Source of the DNA: Bradyrhizobium sp. sBnM-33 | GTDB lineage: Bacteria; Pseudomonadota; Alphaproteobacteria; Rhizobiales; Xanthobacteraceae | Direction of reading: 5' to 3' | DNA: 64,000 nt | Assembly (NCBI RefSeq): GCF_032917945.1 | Contig: NZ_CP136624.1 | Coordinates: 868,001-932,000 of the forward strand | Shown: positions 34,190 to 43,914 of the stretch, in pieces | How the letters are laid out: every line of letters begins with the position of its first letter | Position numbering within the stretch: the stretch's first letter is position 1 | Notes under the pieces: model-generated | The model's input: only the letters and a program-made list of their open reading frames with translations | Databases searched by the model: none | Told to the model about the DNA's origin: nothing | Made by a program: the position numbers and the translations under genes

Positions 34190-35209
34190 TTACCTCTTCA
34201 GTTTACCTATCATCTGCTGCGCAACGATCGCGACCTGCCTTGCGCCGTGCGGCACGAGGAAGATGACGATAAACAACAGCACGCCGAACACCGCCCCGGA
34301 GAGGCCCTTCGAGATATGTTCGGCGATATTCGGCACGAAGATGATGAAGGCGGCGCCCACGATCGATCCCGGCAGCCAGCCGACGCCACCGACGACCATG
34401 CCGAGGAACAGCGAGATCGCGAGCGTGATGGTGTAGCTGTCGGGCGCCACGAACTGCACCGCGATAGCGCCGAGCCCGCCGGCAACGCCGGTGATGCCGG
34501 CCGAGACGCCGAACGCCAGCGTCTTGTAGAGGGCGACGTCGACGCCCATCGCGGAGGCCGCGATCTCGTTATCGCGGATCGCCATGAAGGCGCGGCCGGA
34601 GCGCGAGCGCAAAAGATTGACCGAGGCGATATAGATCCCGATGGTGATCACCAGCGTAAAGTAATACAGCCACATGTCCTGCGACATCGGCAGGCCGAAC
34701 GGCGCATCGGGCTTGGTCACGACCAGTCCCTGCACGCCGCCGGTCCAGTGCTCGAAGAAACCGAGCTTCAAGAGTTGCGGCATGGCGACCGCAAGCGCGA
34801 AGGTCGCCAGCGCGAGGTAAATGCCACTCAACCGCAGCGCCGGCTGGCCGAACACGAATCCGAAGGCGAAGCAGATGAGGCCCGCGATCGGCAGCGTCAG
34901 CGCATAGTTCATGCCGCCATGTTCGATCAGGATCGCCGACGTATAGGCGCCGACCGCGTAGAACGCGCTCTGGCCGAGTGAGAACTGGCCGCTTCCGCCG
35001 GTCAGGATGTTCAGGGCGAGAACCGCAAGTCCGTAGATCAGGAGCATCGTCATCTGGAAGATGATGAAGTTCTTGACGAACAGCGGTCCGACGATCAGCG
35101 CGGCGAGCACCACGAGCGAGGTGCCCAGGCCGAGCGTCATGGCTCGCTTCGGAACGGCTTCGACGGCCGGTGCTTCAGTGACGACTTCCTCAGCAGCGCT
35201 CATGATCAA
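34190..35209 (-). CDS. Liv-type ABC permease, LivM-like
   Basis: A 339-residue polytopic protein: LIYGLAVLALNILTGGSGQF then SLGQSAFYAVGAYTSAIL, GRAFMAIRDNEIAASAMGVD (EAA-like cytoplasmic loop) and YTITLAISLFLGMVVGGVGW are LivM blocks. A charged N-terminus (SAAEEVVTEAPAVEAVPKRA) precedes the first helix. It overlaps livH by four bases (ATGA). ATG 35203 is an alternative start. Confidence 0.92.
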   Translation of the reverse strand: MIMSAAEEVVTEAPAVEAVPKRAMTLGLGTSLVVLAALIVGPLFVKNFIIFQMTMLLIYGLAVLALNILTGGSGQFSLGQSAFYAVGAYTSAILIEHGGMNYALTLPIAGLICFAFGFVFGQPALRLSGIYLALATFALAVAMPQLLKLGFFEHWTGGVQGLVVTKPDAPFGLPMSQDMWLYYFTLVITIGIYIASVNLLRSRSGRAFMAIRDNEIAASAMGVDVALYKTLAFGVSAGITGVAGGLGAIAVQFVAPDSYTITLAISLFLGMVVGGVGWLPGSIVGAAFIIFVPNIAEHISKGLSGAVFGVLLFIVIFLVPHGARQVAIVAQQMIGKLKR

Positions 35210-36084
35210 ACTCGCTTCACGATGGGCCGGCCCAACAGCCCAGCCGGTTTGACGACCAATACGGTGATGATCAGCGCAAGCGCGATCGGTAGCTTCAACT
35301 CGTTACCGACGCCGGGAATGTAGGTCCCGGCGAGATTTTCAAAGATGCCGACCAGGAATCCGCCGACCACGGCGCCGAGCGGGCTGGTCAGGCCGCCGAG
35401 GACGGCCGCGGCAAATCCGTAGATCAGCACGCCGCCCATCATGTTCGGCTCCAGGAACACGACCGGTGCAATCAGGATGCCGGCGATCGCGCCGATCGCC
35501 GACGCCATGCCCCAGCCCAGCGCGATCATCCACGACGTGTTGATGCCGACCAGGCGCGCCGATTCAGGCAGCGAAGCGGCCGCGCGCATCGCAAGGCCGA
35601 TCCGGGTAAACTGAAAGAAGAAATAAAGTGCGAGCAGCAGCAGCAAGGTGACGCCGATCATGCCGGCCTGGTGGGTCGAGATGAGCTGGCTGCCGAGGAA
35701 GGGCGAGGATCCGAACGGTGTCGGATACTGCTTGATCGTGAAGTCCCAGATCAGCCCGGCACAACTGTTGACGATCGCAAACAGGGCGATGAAGCCGGCG
35801 ACGTTGGTCAGGACCGGCGCCTTGGCGAGCGGCTTGAACAGCAGCCGCTCGATGACGATGCCGCCGGCAAAAGAGATGACCAGCGTGATCAGAAACGCCC
35901 ACCAGTAGGGTATGCCCCACTGCATTAGCTGCCAGGAAATGAAGGTCGAGAACATCGCCATTTCGCCCTGAGCGAAATTCAGATGGTCGATCGCCTGGTA
36001 AATCATCACGACGGCGAGCGCCATACAGGCATAGATCGCGCCCGTGGCGATGCCGGCCAGGACTTGGTTGGTAAATAGCTCCAT
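35206..36084 (-). CDS. Liv-type ABC permease, LivH-like
   Basis: A 292-residue permease of standard length: VLAGIATGAIYACMALAVVM, AIDHLNFAQGEMAMFSTFIS, AMRAAASLPESARLVGINTS (ATPase-contact loop) and PNMMGGVLIYGFAAAVLGGL. It lies 11 bp after livF and overlaps livM. Together they form the transmembrane channel of this transporter. Confidence 0.92.
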   Translation of the reverse strand: MELFTNQVLAGIATGAIYACMALAVVMIYQAIDHLNFAQGEMAMFSTFISWQLMQWGIPYWWAFLITLVISFAGGIVIERLLFKPLAKAPVLTNVAGFIALFAIVNSCAGLIWDFTIKQYPTPFGSSPFLGSQLISTHQAGMIGVTLLLLLALYFFFQFTRIGLAMRAAASLPESARLVGINTSWMIALGWGMASAIGAIAGILIAPVVFLEPNMMGGVLIYGFAAAVLGGLTSPLGAVVGGFLVGIFENLAGTYIPGVGNELKLPIALALIITVLVVKPAGLLGRPIVKRV

Positions 36085-36095
36085 GGCCGCGCTCC

Positions 36096-36809
36096 TCAGT
36101 AGCCGAGATAGGATTTACGGACGTCTTCGTTGGTCGCGATATCCTTGGCGTCGCCCGACATCACGATCCGTCCGGTTTCGATGACGTACGCCTGGTCGGC
36201 GAGTTCCAGCGCCAGCTGCGCGTTCTGCTCGACCACTAGGATGGTGACCTTATCCTCGCGGTTGATCTTGCCGAGAATCTTGAACAGGTCGCGCACGATC
36301 AAGGGGGCAAGACCGAACGACGGCTCGTCCAACAGCATCAGCCGCGGACGCAGCATCAGCGCCCGCGCGACCGCGAGCATTTGCTGCTCGCCGCCGGATA
36401 GCGTTCCGGCCTGTTGGGTATGCCGTTCCTTCAGCACCGGGAAATGGTCGTACATGCGCTCGATGTCGGAACCGATGTTCTTCCTGTCGTTGCGGGTGAT
36501 AGCCCCAAGCTGCAGGTTTTCCTCCACTGTCATGGTGGTGAAGGTGCCGCGGCCCTGCGGCACATGGGCGATGCCAAGGCGAACGACGTTTTCGGTCGAT
36601 TGGCCGGAAAGCGGTTTGCCCTCGAACTCGATCGCGCCGGTGGAGCGCACCATGCTGCAGATCGCGCGCAAGGTGGTGGTCTTGCCGGCGCCGTTGGCGC
36701 CGAGCAGCGTGGTCAGGCTGCCCTCGTTGAGCGAAAAGCTCAGGCCATGAAGCGCCTGGACCTGGCCGTAATAGGCGCGCAGATCCTTGACGTTAAGCAT
36801 CGCGGTCAT
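36096..36809 (-). CDS. Liv-type ABC ATP-binding protein, LivF-like
   Basis: A 237-residue ATPase: Walker A GANGAGKTT near residue 36, signature LSGGEQQMLAVARALM near 138 and Walker B LMLLDEPSFGLAPL near 158. Its start overlaps the livG stop by four bases. ATG 36809 gives MTAMLNVKDLRAYYGQ. Confidence 0.93.
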   Translation of the reverse strand: MTAMLNVKDLRAYYGQVQALHGLSFSLNEGSLTTLLGANGAGKTTTLRAICSMVRSTGAIEFEGKPLSGQSTENVVRLGIAHVPQGRGTFTTMTVEENLQLGAITRNDRKNIGSDIERMYDHFPVLKERHTQQAGTLSGGEQQMLAVARALMLRPRLMLLDEPSFGLAPLIVRDLFKILGKINREDKVTILVVEQNAQLALELADQAYVIETGRIVMSGDAKDIATNEDVRKSYLGY

Positions 36810-37603
36810 TGGTCTTTGCTCCCCAGATAGGCTTTGATGACATCCGGGTCGGCCTGGACCTGGGCCGGTGTTCCCTCGGCGAGCTTGCGGCCGAAGTTGA
36901 GTGCGACGACGTGGTCGGCGATCGACATCACCAGACCCATGTGATGTTCGACCAGCAGCACCGTCATGTGGCGCTCGTCGCGAATGCGCTTGATCAGATC
37001 GCCAAGCACGTGGACTTCTTCGTGATTGAGACCGCCAGCAGGTTCATCGAGCAGCAGGATCTTGGGATCGGCAGCCAGTGCGCGCGCCAGCTCGACTCGT
37101 TTTTGGGTACCGAACGGCAGGCCCGACACGATGGTGTGAGCGACGTCATCGAGGCCGAGATAGCTGACGATCTCGTGGACGTGCCTGTTGAGCTCGGCCT
37201 CGCCACGGCGCACCCAGCCCAGTCGCAAGGAGTCGCTGATGATGTCGCTGTTGGAACGGGAATGGGTCCCGACGCGAACGTTGTCGAGCACCGAAAGATT
37301 GGGAAACAGCGCGACGTTCTGGAAGGTGCGCCCGATGCCGATCTCGGCGATCCGGTGCGGCGGGCGCGCCAGGATACTGACACCTTCCATCAGGATGTCG
37401 CCGGAGGATGGCTGATAGAGTCTGGAGAGGCAATTGAACAGCGTCGTCTTGCCGGCGCCGTTTGGCCCGATCAGACCGAGGATTGCGCCCTTATGCATGT
37501 CAAAGGACACACCGTTGAGCGCGATGATGCCGCCGAACACGACGCTGACGTCGCGGACCGCGAGCAGGGGAGCATTGCCCTGCGCGAGCTGTGCCTGCGT
37601 CAT
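36806..37603 (-). CDS. Liv-type ABC ATP-binding protein, LivG-like
   Basis: A 265-residue ATPase: Walker A GPNGAGKTT near residue 46, LivG-specific GRTFQNVALFPNLSVLDNVR, signature (LPFGTQKRVELARALA, an LPFGxQ variant common in LivG) and Walker B ILLLDEPAGGLNHEE. First gene of the liv cluster, 113 bp downstream of the IclR gene, probably cotranscribed with it. Confidence 0.93.
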   Translation of the reverse strand: MTQAQLAQGNAPLLAVRDVSVVFGGIIALNGVSFDMHKGAILGLIGPNGAGKTTLFNCLSRLYQPSSGDILMEGVSILARPPHRIAEIGIGRTFQNVALFPNLSVLDNVRVGTHSRSNSDIISDSLRLGWVRRGEAELNRHVHEIVSYLGLDDVAHTIVSGLPFGTQKRVELARALAADPKILLLDEPAGGLNHEEVHVLGDLIKRIRDERHMTVLLVEHHMGLVMSIADHVVALNFGRKLAEGTPAQVQADPDVIKAYLGSKDQ

Positions 37604-37716
37604 CGCGTCCCGCTCGCCGTGATCACGGAGCGGGAATGACCGCGCAAATGTTTTTGCCGGTCATGGTGAAAGCTATCTGATCCCCTCGGCCAAACGTGCA
37701 ACTTTTCCTCCTGATT

Positions 37717-38535
37717 TCAACTTCTTGTTCTCTGATTTTTTGATTGCGGTGCTGCGCCGCCCAGCGCTGCTTCGATGTTCCTTACCATCGTGACAAGACG
37801 AGGTCCAATGTCGTTGATCAAACGATCTTCCGTGAAGCGGAAAGCGGGCGCGCCGCAATTGAATGCGTATGGTCCGGTTCCGTCGCTGAGCTTCAGCGGC
37901 ACACCTACGGCGTGCACATCGTCCTGCCATTCGCCGGCAGAGATAGTGAATCCGTGGCGCGCGAGCATTTCGCCCGCACGCTCGATGCCGTCACGCATTT
38001 TGGGCCAGCGATTGCCGTAGTGGTCGCGTAGTTCGCGCAATAGTGAGGCGCGTTCGTCGTCGGGCAGGGCCCAGATGTAGGCTCGCCCCATCGCGGTAGT
38101 CGCGATCGGAACGCGTGAGCCGACGTCAAGTTGCACACCGAGCAGCCCGGTGCGGCTCTGGCCGAAATAGATCATGCTGTGACGGTCGCGTCCGCCGACC
38201 GCTACGGCGCCGCCGGTCTCTCGCATCAGCGCTTCGCGATAAGGCTCGGACAAATGCCGAACGCCGAGATTGGCAAGGGCGGCATACCCCAGCGCCATGG
38301 CTGATGGCGCGAGCTGATACTTTTCGAAACGCGGAACGGGTGTAAGATAGCCGAGTTTGGTCAGGGTGTAGGTCAGCCGGGAAATGGTTGGCTTCGGCAG
38401 TTTGGTACGGGCGGCAAGTTCTTGATTGCCAAGAAGCCCGTCATTGGGTTGGAATGCGCGCAACACATCAAGTCCGCGCGAGAGCGCGACGACGAAGCTG
38501 CGATCACTCGCCACTTTCTTCCCTGGACGCTTCAT
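37717..38535 (-). CDS. IclR family transcriptional regulator
   Basis: A 272-residue regulator. N-terminal HTH (NQELAARTKLPKPTISRLTYTL is near residue 37) and an IclR effector domain containing HSMIYFGQSRTG and SRVPIATTAMGRAYIWAL. ATG 38535 (MKRPGKKV) has a GGCAGGGA just upstream; the frame is open to 38598. It is divergent from the pimF-like gene; a perfect 19-bp palindrome lies between them. It most probably senses an intermediate of the pathway encoded opposite and controls both that operon and the liv genes. Confidence 0.9.
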   Translation of the reverse strand: MKRPGKKVASDRSFVVALSRGLDVLRAFQPNDGLLGNQELAARTKLPKPTISRLTYTLTKLGYLTPVPRFEKYQLAPSAMALGYAALANLGVRHLSEPYREALMRETGGAVAVGGRDRHSMIYFGQSRTGLLGVQLDVGSRVPIATTAMGRAYIWALPDDERASLLRELRDHYGNRWPKMRDGIERAGEMLARHGFTISAGEWQDDVHAVGVPLKLSDGTGPYAFNCGAPAFRFTEDRLINDIGPRLVTMVRNIEAALGGAAPQSKNQRTRS

Positions 38536-38610
38536 TCCCTGCCGCTGCTGATGAGCTCGTTGACAAGGGACGTGCTTCAAAATAACCCTCGCTGTCAAGG
38601 TGTGGAATTA

Positions 38611-38629
38611 AATTTCGCAGTGCGAAATT
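38611..38629. promoter_or_regulatory. Predicted IclR operator
   Basis: AATTTCGCAGTGCGAAATT is a perfect inverted repeat with 9-bp arms and one central base, 75 bp from the pimF start and 75 bp from the IclR start. Size and form fit IclR-family operators. Confidence 0.7.
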
Positions 38630-38703
38630 GCCAAAAAGACGACCGTAGCCACTCAACGCAAGTCGAGCGGCAATCCAAGAACAAACGATCCAGGGAGAGT
38701 CCC

Positions 38704-40800
38704 GTGAACGAAGTCGTAAAACTCGAGCGTCATGACGTTATCGCCATCGTCACGGTCAACAGTCCTCCCGTTAACGCGCTGAGCGCCGCGGTGCGCGGCG
38801 GTATCTTCGAATGCATGAAGAGCGCGATCGCGGATTCGGAAGTGAAGGCGATCGTGCTGACCTGCGCAGGCCGTACCTTCATCGCCGGCGCCGACATCAC
38901 TGAATTCGGCAAGCCGCCGAAGCCTCCGGGCCTCGCCGAGGTGCTTGATCTCATGGAGAACTCGCCGAAGCCGATCGTTGCCGCCATTCACGGCACGGCG
39001 CTCGGCGGCGGTCTCGAAGTCGCGCTGGCATGCCACTATCGCGTCGCGGTCAAAGAAGCGAAGCTCGGCCTGCCCGAGGTGAAGCTCGGCCTGCTGCCGG
39101 GCGCCGGCGGTACCCAGCGGCTGCCGCGCGCGGTCGGGCCCGAGCTCGCGGTCAAGATGATCGTCAGCGGCGATCCGATCGGCGCGGCGGAAGCGCTCAA
39201 GAACGGCCTGATCGAGGAAATCGTCGAGGGGCCGGCGTCGGGCGGTGAAGCTTTCGCGCGCAAGGTGCTGGCGGAGAAGCGTCCGCTGCGCAAGCTGCGC
39301 GACGATGACAGCAAGCTCGCTGCCGCCAAGGCCGACATCTCGATCTTTACCAATGCAGTCGCGGCATTGACCAAGAAGGCGCGCGGGCTGGAAGCGCCGT
39401 TCGCCGCGGCCGATGCGGTGCGCGCCGCGATCGAACTGCCGTTCGATGAGGGATTGAAGAAGGAGCGTGAAGGTTTCCTCAGACTGGTCTCCAGCGACCA
39501 GTCCAAGGCGCAGCGTTATGCCTTCTTCGCCGAGCGCGAAGCCGCCAAGATCGCCGGCGTGCCCGAAGGGACCAAGCCGCGCCCGGTCGAGCGCGTCGCC
39601 ATTATCGGCGCCGGCACTATGGGCGGCGGCATCGCCATGTCCTTTGCCAATGCCGGTATCCCGGTGACGCTGATCGAGACCGGCGAAGAGCAGCTCAAGC
39701 GCGGCATGGGCGTGATGCAGAAGAATTACGAGGCGACCGCGGCGCGCGGCGGCATCCCGGCGGATGCCCCCGCCAAGCGCATGGGCCTGATCGACGGCAA
39801 GGTCGGTCTCGAGCACGTCAAGGACGCTGACCTTGTGATCGAAGCTGTGTTCGAGACCATGGCGGTCAAGAAGGAAGTGTTCGAGGCGCTCGACAAATAC
39901 GCCAAGCCCGGCGCGGTGCTGGCTTCCAACACTTCGTATCTCAACATCGACGAGATCGCGAAAGTCACAAAGCGTCCGCAGGACGTACTCGGCATGCACT
40001 TCTTCTCGCCGGCCAACGTGATGAAGTTGTGCGAGATCGTGCGTGCCGACAAGACCGCGTCGGATGCACTGACGACCGCGGTGTCGATCGCGCGCAAGAT
40101 TGCAAAAGTGCCGGCGGTAGTCGGCGTCTGCGACGGCTTTGTCGGCAATCGCATGCTGGCCCAGCGCGGCAAGCAGTCGGAAAAGCTGTTGTTCGAAGGC
40201 GCGTTGCCGCAGCAGGTCGACGCTGTGGTGACGAAGTTCGGCATGCCGATGGGCCCGTTCGCGATGAGCGATCTCGCCGGTCTCGATATCGGCTGGCGTT
40301 CGCGCAAGGACCGCGGCATCAAGTCGGAAATCGCCGACGCGCTGTGCGAGGCCGGCCGCTTCGGCCAGAAGACCGGCAAGGGCTACTACAAGTATGAAGG
40401 CGGCTCGCGCGCGCCGCTGCCGGATCCGGAAGTCGAGAAGCTGATTGACGAGACGCTGCAGCGGATGGGCCGCAAGAAGCGCGTCGTCAGCGACGATGAG
40501 ATCTTGGAGCGTATGATGTACCCGATGATTAACGAGGGTGCGCGCATCCTCGAAGAGGGCATCGCGGCCCGGCCGAGCGACATCGACGTGATCTGGCTCT
40601 ATGGCTATGGCTGGCCGATCTATCACGGCGGCCCGATGTATTATGCCGACCAGGTCGGGCTGAAGCACATCGCGGACCGGCTGTCGTACTATGCGAAGGA
40701 GACCAATGATCCCTCGCTCGAACCAGCGCCGCTGCTCAAGCGCCTCGCCGCCGAAGGCAAGACGTTTGCGTCGCTGGCCCAGCAGTCGAAGGCGGCTTGA
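38704..40800 (+). CDS. pimF: Fused enoyl-CoA hydratase / 3-hydroxyacyl-CoA dehydrogenase (PimF-like)
   Basis: A 698-residue FadB/FadJ-type protein. GTG 38704 is chosen since AGGGAGAG lies 5-12 bp upstream and the longer frame to 38422 has no homology. Residues 1 to about 190 are the crotonase domain (GTALGGGLEVALACHYRV, LGLPEVKLGLLPGAGGTQRL). NAD-binding GAGTMGGGIA begins near 299, MHFFSPANVMKLCEIV near 432 holds the catalytic His, and a C-terminal dehydrogenase domain follows. It performs hydration and dehydrogenation steps of beta-oxidation. The pimF assignment rests on the neighbours (ligase, two dehydrogenases, IclR). Confidence 0.9.
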   Translation: MNEVVKLERHDVIAIVTVNSPPVNALSAAVRGGIFECMKSAIADSEVKAIVLTCAGRTFIAGADITEFGKPPKPPGLAEVLDLMENSPKPIVAAIHGTALGGGLEVALACHYRVAVKEAKLGLPEVKLGLLPGAGGTQRLPRAVGPELAVKMIVSGDPIGAAEALKNGLIEEIVEGPASGGEAFARKVLAEKRPLRKLRDDDSKLAAAKADISIFTNAVAALTKKARGLEAPFAAADAVRAAIELPFDEGLKKEREGFLRLVSSDQSKAQRYAFFAEREAAKIAGVPEGTKPRPVERVAIIGAGTMGGGIAMSFANAGIPVTLIETGEEQLKRGMGVMQKNYEATAARGGIPADAPAKRMGLIDGKVGLEHVKDADLVIEAVFETMAVKKEVFEALDKYAKPGAVLASNTSYLNIDEIAKVTKRPQDVLGMHFFSPANVMKLCEIVRADKTASDALTTAVSIARKIAKVPAVVGVCDGFVGNRMLAQRGKQSEKLLFEGALPQQVDAVVTKFGMPMGPFAMSDLAGLDIGWRSRKDRGIKSEIADALCEAGRFGQKTGKGYYKYEGGSRAPLPDPEVEKLIDETLQRMGRKKRVVSDDEILERMMYPMINEGARILEEGIAARPSDIDVIWLYGYGWPIYHGGPMYYADQVGLKHIADRLSYYAKETNDPSLEPAPLLKRLAAEGKTFASLAQQSKAA

Positions 40801-40823
40801 TGCTGATTGTGGGCACAGTCTCT

Positions 40824-40961
40824 CCGTTCCCTCCCCCCTTGCGGGGGAGGGTCAGGGAGAGGGGTGGCCGCATCGGGACTGCCCGTGTGGACCCCCTTCC
40901 CCAACCTCGAGAGCGGGCTTCGCTCGCCTCGGACCCCGCAAGGGGGAAGGGAGCCCGCGCA
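40824..40961. repeat. Palindromic repeat, family F
   Basis: Begins CCGTTCCCTCCCCCCTTGCG and ends CCCCGCAAGGGGGAAGGGAG, complementary at the outer ends. Fills the gap between the pimF- and pimA-like genes. Confidence 0.7.
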
Positions 40962-40993
40962 GTTGTGCTCACCTCACGGTCGTCAAAGTGCTT

Positions 40994-42667
40994 ATGACCC
41001 ATCCCGGCGAGCAGTTCTTTCCGCAAGGCGTCCGCTGGGACGAGCCGATCGCGTGCGGCACGCTGCCGGACCTGTTGTCGGACGCGGCCGCCGAATTCGC
41101 CGCACGGCCGGCCATCGAATTCCGCGACCGGCCAATCAGCTACAGCGAACTCGAAGCGTTGGTGGAGACCGCCGCCAGCGCCTTCCTCCGAGCGGGCTAC
41201 GGCAAGAACAGTTCGGTCGCGCTGTTCCTCGGCAATTCGCCCGATCACCCCGTCAATTTCTTCGGCGCGCTGAAGGCCGGCGCACGTGTCGTGCATCTGT
41301 CGCCGCTCGACGGCGAGATCGCGCTGTCGCACAAGCTTACCGACTCGGGCGCGCGGGTGCTGGTCACCAGCAATCTATCGGCGCTGTTGCCGACCGCGCT
41401 GAAATTTCTCGACAAGGGACTGCTCGATCGCCTGATCGTTTGCGAGGACGATCATTGGGGCAAGGTCGGGACCCCCCAGACGGCGCTCCCGGCTAATCCG
41501 AAGATCGTCACCTACCAGCAATTCACCGGCGGTGCGGCAAAGCCGGCGCAATGGCCCGCGATCTCGGCCGACGACGTCGCGCTGCTGCAATATACCGGCG
41601 GCACCACCGGCCTGCCGAAGGGCGCGATGCTCAGCCACGGCAATCTGACTTCGGCGGTATCGATCTACGATGTCTGGGGCAGGCCGGCGCGCGCCGAGCG
41701 CAATGCGATCGAGCGCGTGATCTGCGTGCTGCCGCTGTTCCATATCTATGCGCTGACGGTGGTGCTGCTGTCGTCGATCCGGCGCGGTAATCTGATCTCA
41801 CTGCATCAGCGTTTCGACGTCGAGGCCGTGATGCGCGATATTGAGGTCAAGCGTGCTACCGTTTTTCCCGGCGTGCCGACGATGTGGATCGCGATCGCAG
41901 CTCTGCCGGACCTCGACAAGCGCGATCTGTCCTCGCTGGTCAGCGTTGGCTCGGGCGGCGCACCGCTGCCGGTTGAAGTCGCACGGATCCTGGAGCGCAG
42001 GGTCGGCATGAAGCTGAAGAGCGGTTGGGGCATGACCGAGACCTGCTCGCCCGGCACCGCACATCCGAAGGAGGGGCCGGACAAGCCCGGCTCGATCGGC
42101 CTGATGCTGCCCGGCATCGAGATGGACGTGGTGTCGCTGGAAGACCCGACCAAACTGATGCCGGTGGGCGAAACCGGCGAAATCCGCATCCGCGGCCCGA
42201 ACGTCACCAAGGGCTACTGGAACCGGCCGAAGGAAACCGCGGAAGCCTTTGTCGGCGACCGCTTCCTCACCGGCGATATCGGATACATGGACGCCGACGG
42301 CTATTTCTACCTGGTCGACCGCAAGAAGGACATGATCATCTCCGGCGGCTTCAACGTCTATCCGCAGATGATCGAGCAGGCGATCTATACGCATCCTGCC
42401 GTGCAGGAAGTGATCGTGATCGGCATTCCCGATGATTACCGCGGCGAGGCGGCAAAGGCGTTTATCAAGCTGCGCGCGGATGCAGAGCCGTTCACGCTGG
42501 ATGAACTGCGCGCCTTCCTTACCGGCAAGCTCGGCAAGCACGAGCTGCCCGCGGCGGTCGATTTCGTCAGCGAACTGCCGCGCACGCCGGTCGGAAAATT
42601 GTCGCGCCACGAACTGCGCATGCAGCAACAGCCTTCGAAAACCGCCAAAAGTAAGAACGTCGCTTAG
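40994..42667 (+). CDS. pimA: Acyl-CoA ligase for (di)carboxylic acids (PimA-like)
   Basis: A 557-residue AMP-forming ligase from ATG 40994; GTG 40988 is also possible and an upstream open frame runs through a repeat. P-loop YTGGTTGLPKGAM near residue 200, GWGMTETCSPGT near 343, TGDIGYMDADGYFYLVDRKKDM near 424 and a C-terminal lysine in RTPVGKLSRHEL. The context (fused hydratase/dehydrogenase upstream, two acyl-CoA dehydrogenases downstream) resembles the pim operon for pimelate and other dicarboxylates. Chain-length specificity cannot be read from sequence. Confidence 0.85.
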   Translation: MTHPGEQFFPQGVRWDEPIACGTLPDLLSDAAAEFAARPAIEFRDRPISYSELEALVETAASAFLRAGYGKNSSVALFLGNSPDHPVNFFGALKAGARVVHLSPLDGEIALSHKLTDSGARVLVTSNLSALLPTALKFLDKGLLDRLIVCEDDHWGKVGTPQTALPANPKIVTYQQFTGGAAKPAQWPAISADDVALLQYTGGTTGLPKGAMLSHGNLTSAVSIYDVWGRPARAERNAIERVICVLPLFHIYALTVVLLSSIRRGNLISLHQRFDVEAVMRDIEVKRATVFPGVPTMWIAIAALPDLDKRDLSSLVSVGSGGAPLPVEVARILERRVGMKLKSGWGMTETCSPGTAHPKEGPDKPGSIGLMLPGIEMDVVSLEDPTKLMPVGETGEIRIRGPNVTKGYWNRPKETAEAFVGDRFLTGDIGYMDADGYFYLVDRKKDMIISGGFNVYPQMIEQAIYTHPAVQEVIVIGIPDDYRGEAAKAFIKLRADAEPFTLDELRAFLTGKLGKHELPAAVDFVSELPRTPVGKLSRHELRMQQQPSKTAKSKNVA

Positions 42668-42703
42668 CCGGAATGTAATTCATTCGCTCACAAGGAGGAT
42701 CCG

Positions 42704-43894
42704 ATGGATCTCGCTTTCAGCAAGGAAGAAATCGCGTTTCGTGAAGAAGTGAGAGCCTTCTTTCGCGACAACGTACCGCCGGAAACGCGGCGCAAGATGG
42801 TCGAGGGCCGTCATCTCTCCAAGGACGAGATGATCGCCTGGTGGCGCATCCTGAACAAGAAGGGCTGGGGCGTCTCGCACTGGCCCAAGGAATATGGCGG
42901 CACCGGCTGGAGCTCGGTGCAGCAGTACATTTTCAACGAAGAGCTGCAGATGCATCCGGCGCCGGCGCCGCTCGCCTTCGGCGTTAGCATGGTCGGACCG
43001 GTCATCTACACCTTCGGCAACGAGAAGCAGAAGCAGTACTATCTGCCGCGCATCGCCAATGTCGACGACTGGTGGTGCCAGGGCTTCTCGGAGCCGGGCT
43101 CGGGATCGGACCTCGCCTCGCTGAAGACCAAGGCCGAGCGCAAGGGCGACAAGTACATCATCAACGGCCAGAAGACCTGGACCACGCTGGCCCAGTACGC
43201 TGACATGATCTTCTGCCTGTGCCGCACCGACACGACGGCAAAGAAGCAGATGGGCATCTCCTTCATCGTGTTCAGCATGAAGTCGAAGGGCGTCACCGTG
43301 CGCCCGATCGAGACCATCGACGGCGGCCACGAGGTCAATGAAGTGTTCTTCGACGACGTCGAGGTGCCGGTCGAGAACCTGATCGGCGAGGAGAACAAGG
43401 GCTGGGATTACGCAAAATTCCTGCTTGGCAACGAGCGCACCGGCATCGCCCGCGTCGGCGTCTCCAAGGAGCGGCTGCGCCGCATCAAGGAACTCGCTGC
43501 CAAGGTCGAGTCGAACGGCAAGCCGGTGCTGGAAGACCAGGGTTTCCGCGAGAAGCTGGCGGCCTGCGAGATCGAGCTGAAGGCGCTCGAGCTGACGCAG
43601 CTCCGCGTCGTCGCCGACGAGGGCAAGCACGGCAAGGGCAAGCCCAATCCGGCGTCTTCGGTCCTGAAGATCAAGGGCTCGGAAATCCAGCAGACCACCA
43701 CTGAACTGCTGATGGAAGTGATCGGCCCGTTCGCAGCTCCCTACGACGAGCACGGCGACGACGCCTCCAACGAAACCATGGATTGGACCGCCCAAATCGC
43801 GCCGAGCTACTTCAACAACCGCAAGGTCTCGATCTACGGCGGCTCCAACGAGATCCAGCGCAACATCATCACCAAGGCGGTGCTGGGGCTGTAG
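42704..43894 (+). CDS. pimC: Acyl-CoA dehydrogenase (pimeloyl-CoA dehydrogenase large-subunit-like)
   Basis: A 396-residue FAD enzyme: MDLAFSKEEIAFREEVRAFF at the N-terminus, FSEPGSGSDLASLKTKAERK (FAD and substrate contact) near residue 127 and IYGGSNEIQRNII at the C-terminus. The strong AAGGAGG is 8 bp before the ATG. Length and both end motifs fit PimC. It is 36 bp after the ligase gene, leaving no room for the acyltransferase gene that lies at this point in R. palustris as I recall. It pairs with the second dehydrogenase at 44153. Confidence 0.9.
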   Translation: MDLAFSKEEIAFREEVRAFFRDNVPPETRRKMVEGRHLSKDEMIAWWRILNKKGWGVSHWPKEYGGTGWSSVQQYIFNEELQMHPAPAPLAFGVSMVGPVIYTFGNEKQKQYYLPRIANVDDWWCQGFSEPGSGSDLASLKTKAERKGDKYIINGQKTWTTLAQYADMIFCLCRTDTTAKKQMGISFIVFSMKSKGVTVRPIETIDGGHEVNEVFFDDVEVPVENLIGEENKGWDYAKFLLGNERTGIARVGVSKERLRRIKELAAKVESNGKPVLEDQGFREKLAACEIELKALELTQLRVVADEGKHGKGKPNPASSVLKIKGSEIQQTTTELLMEVIGPFAAPYDEHGDDASNETMDWTAQIAPSYFNNRKVSIYGGSNEIQRNIITKAVLGL

Positions 43895-43914
43895 CCCCGC
43901 CACAATAACACCTG

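Noticed and set aside
38653..40668. 671-codon open frame on the minus strand opposite the pimF-like gene
   Set aside because: Shadow of a high-GC coding gene: composition is His/Asp/Arg/Leu-rich, no RBS, and the plus strand carries a complete known enzyme.
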